Source: Muraenolepis orangiensis (Eukaryota > Chordata > Actinopteri > Gadiformes > Muraenolepididae). Taken from it: a stretch of 64,000 bases of DNA. Under the pieces are notes generated by a model that was not told the origin of the DNA, searched no databases, and was given only the letters and a program-made list of their open reading frames with translations. Location: the NCBI GenBank assembly GCA_027704905.1, contig CM051018.1, forward strand, positions 18,386,067-18,450,066. Reading direction: 5' to 3'. This document shows, piece by piece, positions 50,702 to 64,000 of the stretch. The first letter of the stretch is position 1. The number at the start of each line of letters is the position of its first letter. The position numbers and the translations under genes were made by a program.

Positions 50702-51449
50702 TCCCTGCTATAGTCTGTTTCTGTCAAAGGTACACAGTTGTACCAATGACACCCCAAGATTACTGGTCAATGTACTGTATGTTTACTAACCCTTTTTTTG
50801 TTGAGCAAACAATTGCCTTCATCATTCTGGGCCGGGAACAGCTCTTCATCAACACATTTAGCTTCCTCTTCACATCTGCACAAATACAAAATAATTTCTA
50901 AACATAAGGTATCCAAGGACGTTTCAGTCTACAAGAAAAGTAGACCGTATACATTAAAGCATAACATATATAAGCACTCATAAGTGTATTCGATAACAAT
51001 AACGGTATGTCTACCTGGCCAACCAAAGAACAGATACAATCTTTGTCCCAACTTTTTTGGCTTTATTCCAAGTGCCTTGATGACCATCCTTAAATACAAC
51101 ATGGGTGACGTGTTTTGTAAATGTACTTGATACCTGTAAAAGGAAGAAACGTTAACAACCTGAATATGCAGGTTTTTCTGAATATGCAGGTTTTTTCTTT
51201 TCTCCAAATAGACAAAAACATCCAAAACTCACCTCAGCGCCCATTTCTCTGAGCTGGTCGATGAATGGCTTTGAATAGTTTTCCGTTTTACTCGATGACC
51301 ATACATCAACATAGGCAACAACATCTGGGAACAGAATAAACTCAGACATTGATAAACTGTGGACCGAACTTGACTGAAATAAATCAATGTGTTCGGTTCA
51401 ATCGTCTACCTTTGAGAATAGATGAAAATTGACTGCTTCTGGCCATCAT
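30544..51449 (-). CDS. MCPH1: microcephalin
   Basis: BRCT-domain nuclear protein restraining condensin II and acting in the DNA damage response. Loss causes primary microcephaly in human. Coding exons in order: 51410-51449, 51233-51324, 51015-51133, 50791-50875, 50149-50260, 49917-50042, 49664-49747, 48263-49420, 47397-47479, 45898-45935, 45200-45362, 44403-44480, 30871-31108, 30544-30596. They join in frame to 822 aa over 14 exons (human 835 aa, also 14). BRCT1 (about 14-100): DVVAYVDVWSS, HVTHVVFKDGHQGTW, SVLWLARC. The middle is low-complexity with YSPSMKRSDSMAQRLKEMREK and a 386-codon exon. BRCT2 (646-726): VCETTTHLVSGG, RTLNVLFAIARGCWIL. BRCT3 (727-822): LSAGEHQQDLFQGQPAMF, LIQLCGGTVCK, LSEKWVLDCI. 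Intron 12 (31109-44402) contains ANGPT2 on the other strand. Start chosen at the ATGATGG aligning with the human N-terminus. Confidence 0.95.
30694..30800 (+). mobile_element. tRNA-derived SINE fragment
   Basis: Contains TAGTGGCTAGGG, resembling an RNA polymerase III A box, and GGGTTAGATTCC, resembling a B box, about 35 nt apart. Similar phrases occur near 45010-45070 and, reversed, near 60545-60620. It lies in MCPH1 intron 13. Confidence 0.55.
31109..33426. other. MCPH1 intron 12 / ANGPT2 upstream region
   Basis: No exon found. AT-rich to 32700, then more GC-rich. A G-run cluster at 33036-33073 (several runs of three or more G) lies about 360 bp before the ANGPT2 start and could form G-quadruplexes. 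ANGPT2 promoter elements should be near 33290-33426, where a GATAAATAA element is seen. Confidence 0.4.
33427..42649 (+). CDS. ANGPT2: angiopoietin-2
   Basis: Secreted glycoprotein ligand of the endothelial receptor TIE2, shaping vessel sprouting and stability. Exons: 33427-33702, 36580-36735, 38218-38339, 38579-38817, 39110-39237, 39680-39781, 40125-40291, 40539-40669, 42489-42649, giving 493 aa (human 496). N-terminal signal peptide (LALTFYLLLGTVF), then CSYTFLLPQEDNC, a long coiled coil (about 75-260; ENTMENNTQWLLK, IGTNLLSHTAEQTRKLT) and a fibrinogen-like domain from about 278 (FRDCAAVFKSG, EYWLGNEFVSKL, DWEGNSGYSQYE, CKCSQLTTGGWWFDACG, FNGIKWYYWKGSGYSLK, ending MMIRPTGF). Intron 3 appears to start with GC. 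Assigned to ANGPT2 rather than ANGPT1 or 4 mainly because it lies antisense inside MCPH1, as in human. 3' UTR runs to AATAAA at 43426-43431. Confidence 0.96.
34217..34300. repeat. (GT)n microsatellite
   Basis: About 41 uninterrupted GT units in ANGPT2 intron 1. Confidence 0.97.
36281..36362. repeat. (GA)n microsatellite
   Basis: GA run with regular GCGA interruptions in ANGPT2 intron 1, ending about 217 bp before exon 2. Confidence 0.97.
36876..36899. repeat. poly-G tract
   Basis: A run of about 20 G on the plus strand in ANGPT2 intron 2. Length may be unreliable because homopolymers of this size are hard to sequence. Confidence 0.9.
41560..41900 (-). mobile_element. LINE fragment, antisense
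   Basis: Carries GAAACTGTTCTTAAGTTTGT, CCAGAGGGCAGCAGGTCCAA, CACACTCTCCATGGAGCAGT and CCTCAGGAAGTAGAGTCGCT. Read on the plus strand, these are the familiar reverse-complement phrases of a vertebrate LINE ORF2 end. It lies in ANGPT2 intron 8. No intact frame remains. Confidence 0.7.
42650..43450 (+). other. ANGPT2 3' untranslated region
   Basis: AT-rich, no coding content. Includes a short (TA)n run (43054-43081) and ends near AATAAA at 43426-43431. Confidence 0.65.
44670..44990 (+). repeat. retroelement 3'-tail copy
   Basis: CTTTGCTGGACTTTTTGGAC, GTTCTGCACTGTACC, AGTCACTTTATTGTTC and GGAGAGTAAGCATTCCATTG also occur, in this order, at 53885-54110. The front half recurs at 15520-15600 and the end at 2540-2600. 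It lies in MCPH1 intron 11. Confidence 0.7.
45850..45883. repeat. (GAA)n run beside MCPH1 exon 10
   Basis: About ten GAA units. On the MCPH1 strand this is a TTC tract beginning about 15 nt after the donor of the 38-bp exon 10. Confidence 0.9.
50510..50698. repeat. (TA)n-rich microsatellite
   Basis: TA repeats with TATGCATA and TATGTATA interruptions in MCPH1 intron 5. Open frames over it are artefacts of the repeat. Confidence 0.95.
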
Positions 51450-53280
51450 GGCATGTCACCTGTCAAAAGACAACGGATATTTTTAAGCATTTATACGGAG
51501 ATATAACTCATGTATACTGCCATATGGGCAATATACAAATATATTCAATGTAAGGATGAAGTAGATGTGTTTACGACTACGCATTTGGTTTATATTCAGA
51601 GTTAACAGGCATCGAAAACTGCAGGTTTCCACACTCAACTACTATCAACTATATTTACGTTACGTTTTATTAATAGATGACTTGTCGATTGCTTTACTCT
51701 ATTAAACCAATTGTTGAGCGTTATCCGCTACTTAAGTTAGACTAGCACATATGTTGCAGGGCACTGTGTAAGATTAGGCTGTCCTCCACCAAATAGGAGA
51801 CAGCATGTTACCAGAAGGTTCTGGTGACCACCCCTAACTGTAAGCAACAAGGGGATGCCTACCGATTACTATCGATCTGTGCTATGGTGTCGTCAGGTCA
51901 GTTAGAGCCAGTATATAGTACAGGTCAGTGTACTTTTAACACGACAAGAGGTTAGCATTCGGTCGCTGCAGTGGTACCTCTTGGGGGTACCACGGACGAG
52001 ACGGACCGAAGCTAGGCGGCACACAATCTCTGCAACACACTACGTAGACGTCTGTGACATACCGTCACTACTGTTGTTGAAATTGTTAATGCTTTAAAGT
52101 TCATTTCCCCAATGTTTAAAGTTATACCCTTACACATTGCCCCTTTTTTATCGAAAGTATGGTTTGTGAGACATGCCGAGGACCTACAGGCGAATTGCCC
52201 AAATCGTTTACAGTATATAGCAAAGACGAATAAAGTGTGTCTTAAGAGCTACTGTTTGGACAATGTTTAAGTTGATCATGCCTAGTAATGCAAAATTAAA
52301 TACCAACACAAACCGTCGAGGTACACTGGAGTTTAGCGTTGGCGGGTGATGTTTGTAACGCAAGGAACTCTGGGAGATATGCAACGTCACTTCCTCACAA
52401 TCAACGGCATAATCTATGTAAATATTAATAATAATGTATTTGTATATTGTACTTACAAATATTCTACATAATTGACAAATATGGTAAATAATTGTAATAT
52501 AGTATTATAATAGTGAGTGCCGTGTATTCACACACAATGACACCAGTATAGAATATTGTTAATATTGTTAACATGATCCAGAATAAAACAATAAAACCTC
52601 TAATGCCTGCTAAAATTAGACATGATTTACCCTAATATGATCTCCATTGCGTCATTCTCTGTACGCCTTTTAAGTAATCGTCAAATGTTGTTAGGAATGA
52701 AAAAAAATGCTTGCTGTAACCACCCGTCTATTGGAAAAAAAATATTTAAATTATAGTGATTTCATACATGAAGAATCCTTAGGTATGCATGTGTTATGAT
52801 TAAGCCCCAAACCTAATCTTGACTGAATGCTCTAAATAATACACATTTTAAACATCAATGTTGTTGTTGTTTTTTTTTGTATGTTGGTCCAATAATATTA
52901 ACATAATCCCACATTAATCAATACACTTATTGAGAGTATAACAGCAAATAAAAATGTAATGTAAATGCCTCGTCAATACAAAAAACGAACTAAAACACAA
53001 TAGATACATAAAAAAACTACTGCTACTATTGAAGCGGCCAGTTTTTCCTCACAGCAAGACAAAATAGTAAACACAAAGTTAGACTTTGAAATTATCCAGG
53101 TACTACTACTTGCTTAATGCTACACTATGTCTCAGTGCCTTGTGTCGTAATCGCATGAACTGTAAAAAATGTTGTACCTTCCTGGACTAAAAGTCTAGAT
53201 GTTGTACTATAAACATGTATTCATGATCAGGCGGTGTGACCTGAAGGAGCCTGTAGTCTGGAGTCTGTCTTGTCACTTTT
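51450..53280. other. MCPH1 upstream spacer
   Basis: Presumed MCPH1 leader and promoter at the left (no clear core elements), then AT-rich sequence with no supported gene. Confidence 0.4.
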
Positions 53281-53289
53281 GGAGGAGAC

Positions 53290-53660
53290 TTCTTCTTCTT
53301 TCGTGTAACGTCAGAGGTCCAACTTGGTGTCGTGTAGCCATGCCCGCATCTCTGGTCGTAGGTCGAAGAGGCTGGCTTCCGAGGGTGGTCTATATAAGGG
53401 GCAGATGGTGATTATATGGTCGGCGGTCTGGTCAGGGTCACCGCACTCGCATGCCGCACTGTCCGCCAAGCCCCACGTCTTCATTGATGTTTTAAAGCGA
53501 CCGACCCCAGTTCGTAGACGGTTCAGTGTGGTCCATTGCCGGCGTGGTAGGTCGTCTCCTCCAGTGGCGCCATCTCCTGGGTCCCAGATGTAACAGTGGA
53601 TTCGGGAGGGCCCAGCTGACTCCCACTCCTGCTTCCAAGCTGCTGCCAACCATGCATCTC
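53290..53660 (-). mobile_element. LINE (I/jockey-like) ORF2 C-terminal remnant
   Basis: The minus frame 53311-53649 reads TTLNRLRTGVGRFKTSMKTW, GLADSAACECGDPDQTADHI and CPLYRPPSEASLFDL. This is the usual zinc-knuckle-like end (C-x-C...H...C) of I/jockey-type non-LTR reverse transcriptases. It has a good open frame but only the C-terminus is present. Confidence 0.8.
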
Positions 53661-53884
53661 TGGAGATGTCCTCAGAGGTGGAAGACTGGAGGAGACTGAC
53701 TAGTGGCTATTCTCATATTTGATAGCAGTCATATACCCTACTGACACAGCTTTCTTAAAGATCTATCTGTCTTCATGACATGCAAACACATGGCTAAAAC
53801 CAGGCTTTGTTGGTGACCGCTCAGCCATGTTTTATGTGAAGCGTAATAGTTACAAACATACATAATAATAAAGCCGATATATCA

Positions 53885-54110
53885 TACTTTTGCTGCACTT
53901 TCTGGACTCGTTACAGTTACCACCCTGTTCTGCACCGTGCTGCACTGTATTCATGATGCTGCTGCAATTCAACACATGTATATATCATCCATCAGTCACT
54001 TTATTGTTCTTTATATTGTTCTGGGGAACAATGGGGAACAATGGGAACAGGGAATGGGGAGTAAGCATTTCATTGTACTTCTTGCATATGGCAAATACAA
54101 ATCTTAAATC
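53885..54110 (+). repeat. retroelement 3'-tail copy
   Basis: Same family as 44670-44990: CTTTTGCTGCACTTTCTGGA, CATCCATCAGTCACTTTATT, GGGGAGTAAGCATTTCATTG, then a partial duplication of GGGGAACAAT. Confidence 0.7.
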
Positions 54111-54634
54111 TTGATATAATCATTTGTAATGTATGTTTATGTATGCATGAATAATGGAGGGCCCAGATGGTCAAGACCCTCAACAAGAAGTGAAGGAGGA
54201 AATCATCACCATGGACAACCTTCCCTGTTAAGCCACTTGGAGTGGTCCACACTCACTCTTGTGGAGAGCACTGCACCTACTTAACTCTCGGTGCCTCGCC
54301 CTCACAATATTCATTCCTGCATTTGGCTGAAAAGGTAGTCTTTTTCCTGCCATCCCATGTATAACTCTGACTGCTGTGTTCATTTAATGGAATGAATAGA
54401 TTCGAAGAAGAAATATTATATTTCCAAACCTGTAGTGTACGCTTTCATTGGCGTTCTCCTTTTTTGGCATTGGTCTTCTTCCTTTTAAAATAATTAACTG
54501 TTGTAGACTTATAGTTTGACCAAGCAGAAAAGCAATAACATACTAACCAATAACAACTTAACAGTCAGTCAGTCATTTAGACATCAGACTTTTTTTTTAA
54601 TACGTCTATAGCCTCAACTGTTGGTAGACACACA

Positions 54635-54766
<132 letters not shown>

Positions 54767-54905
54767 TACACACACACATACACACACTCACACACACTGT
54801 AATAACGAATGACCTATTGATACAGTTTGATGTTATCTTAATTTTGGCAGCACAAGCTCTTATTTGCATGCGTTTACATGAAGAACACAACTTCATCTAA
54901 ATTGG

Positions 54906-54968
54906 ATTACATATACATGCCAGTAGGTGGCAGTCTGAGACTGCCACCTACTGGCATGTATATGTAAT
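54906..54968. promoter_or_regulatory. perfect 63-bp palindrome with paired CTCF-like cores
   Basis: 31-bp arms (54906-54936 and 54938-54968) are exact reverse complements around one central base, 54937. Each arm holds CCAGTAGGTGGCAG (54920-54933 on plus, 54941-54954 on minus), which fits the CTCF core consensus CCASYAGRKGGCRS at every position. It lies about 420 bp upstream of the ADAM8 start. Binding is inferred from the motif only. A small hairpin transposon or repeat is an alternative. Confidence 0.6.
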
Positions 54969-55390
54969 AGCATAGCTCTGCAAACAGCTCAGTATCACGC
55001 TAGAGAACTCTTAGTTGTCCCAAATCCATTCGGACGACATCATTACTTTTAAAGTAATCAATATATAGATTATTTAATTGTATTGTGATTGATAACTACG
55101 ATTTAATATGTATCTTGCTGCCACCTGTCAATCAAAATCAGTGTGTACAAACGCCCGCATTGTCCCTCGGTGGCTTGGATCATGTTGGTTAATTATGGAC
55201 CTTAATTTACATTCATAGTCACTAAACAGCAGTTTACAAAAAACCGAGAAGTGACTAATGATCCGGATATCGGGACTAGGAGTCAAGCGGAGCGAAGGGG
55301 AGGCGGGGCTCCAGAAGACTGGGAAGAAAAGCATTCAGCGAAAGTTTCTGAACGCGACAGCATCCGAAGTTAGGACTAGACTGCTGCAAG

Positions 55391-63681
<8,291 letters not shown>

Positions 63682-64000
63682 GTAAGGAAACACTGCCATT
63701 TCATTGGCACTAAAGGCTAGAAAAAGGTCATCTAGTGATTGGAAAGACACATCTTGAAGTGTCCCTGAGCAAGGCCTTACAAGGTACAAGGCAACATACC
63801 ACTACAATAGTGCTACAGTATGAAGCTATGAAGCTGGCAATTCCTCTTGATTCTGAGCAAGCCAATAGCAAATCTCGCCATTACATTTTAAATCAATGAG
63901 ATATACTGTAAATATGTGCGACCTCTTCTAGTGAAACCTGTTTCCCCATCGTCTCTTGAACAGTTCAGTTCAAAATTGCAAATGTTGTTTTACATAAAGA
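63682..64000 (+). other. ADAM8 intron at window edge
   Basis: After the GTAAGG donor at 63682 no further ADAM8 exon is visible. SINE-like phrases (GTCCCTGAGCAAGGC) are present. Confidence 0.5.

Overview
The window is nuclear genomic DNA from a vertebrate, most likely a teleost fish. Genes are split by GT-AG introns, reconstructed proteins match known vertebrate families along their length, and the spacers hold fish-style LINE and SINE debris plus very long (CA)n, (CT)n, (GA)n and (TA)n tracts. The heavy simple-repeat load would suit a gadiform-like genome, but that is only a guess. No bacterial, phage or plasmid features were seen. I rebuilt every gene exon by exon from reading frame, splice sites and phase. 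Each model sums to an uninterrupted frame.

Layout: (1) 227-6451, minus strand: FBXO9 (F-box, SCF ubiquitin ligase), 11 coding exons, 3' end beyond the left edge. (2) 6452-9861: divergent spacer holding the probable shared FBXO9/CILK1 promoter and a decayed NLR-C fragment. (3) 9862-14562, plus: CILK1 (ICK), complete, 13 coding exons, 640 aa. (4) 14563-17463: CILK1 3' UTR and LINE remnants. (5) 17464-19763, plus: alpha-class glutathione S-transferase, 226 aa. (6) 20480-21124, minus: TMEM14A, 102 aa. (7) 23714-28865, minus: AGPAT5, 365 aa. (8) 30544-51449, minus: MCPH1 (microcephalin), 14 coding exons, 822 aa. (9) 33427-42649, plus: ANGPT2, 9 exons, 493 aa, lying wholly inside MCPH1 intron 12 on the opposite strand, as in human. 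(10) 55391-63681, plus: ADAM8-like metalloprotease-disintegrin, first 20 coding exons (766 aa), 3' end beyond the right edge.

The genes are unrelated in function: ubiquitination, ciliary kinase, detoxification, membrane protein, phospholipid synthesis, chromosome condensation and DNA damage, vascular signalling, and cell-surface proteolysis. What joins them is inherited linkage. From recalled human positions, FBXO9-CILK1-GSTA-TMEM14A corresponds to 6p12, AGPAT5-ANGPT2-MCPH1 to 8p23 and ADAM8 to 10q26.

I did not find a new multi-gene system. The most notable non-genic structures are a perfect 63-bp palindrome carrying two mirror-image CTCF-core matches upstream of ADAM8, a decayed Tigger-like transposon inside a CA/TA minisatellite, a perfect 22-bp stem-loop just after a CILK1 donor site, a GC-box tandem repeat in the FBXO9/CILK1 spacer, and two probable GC-AG introns.
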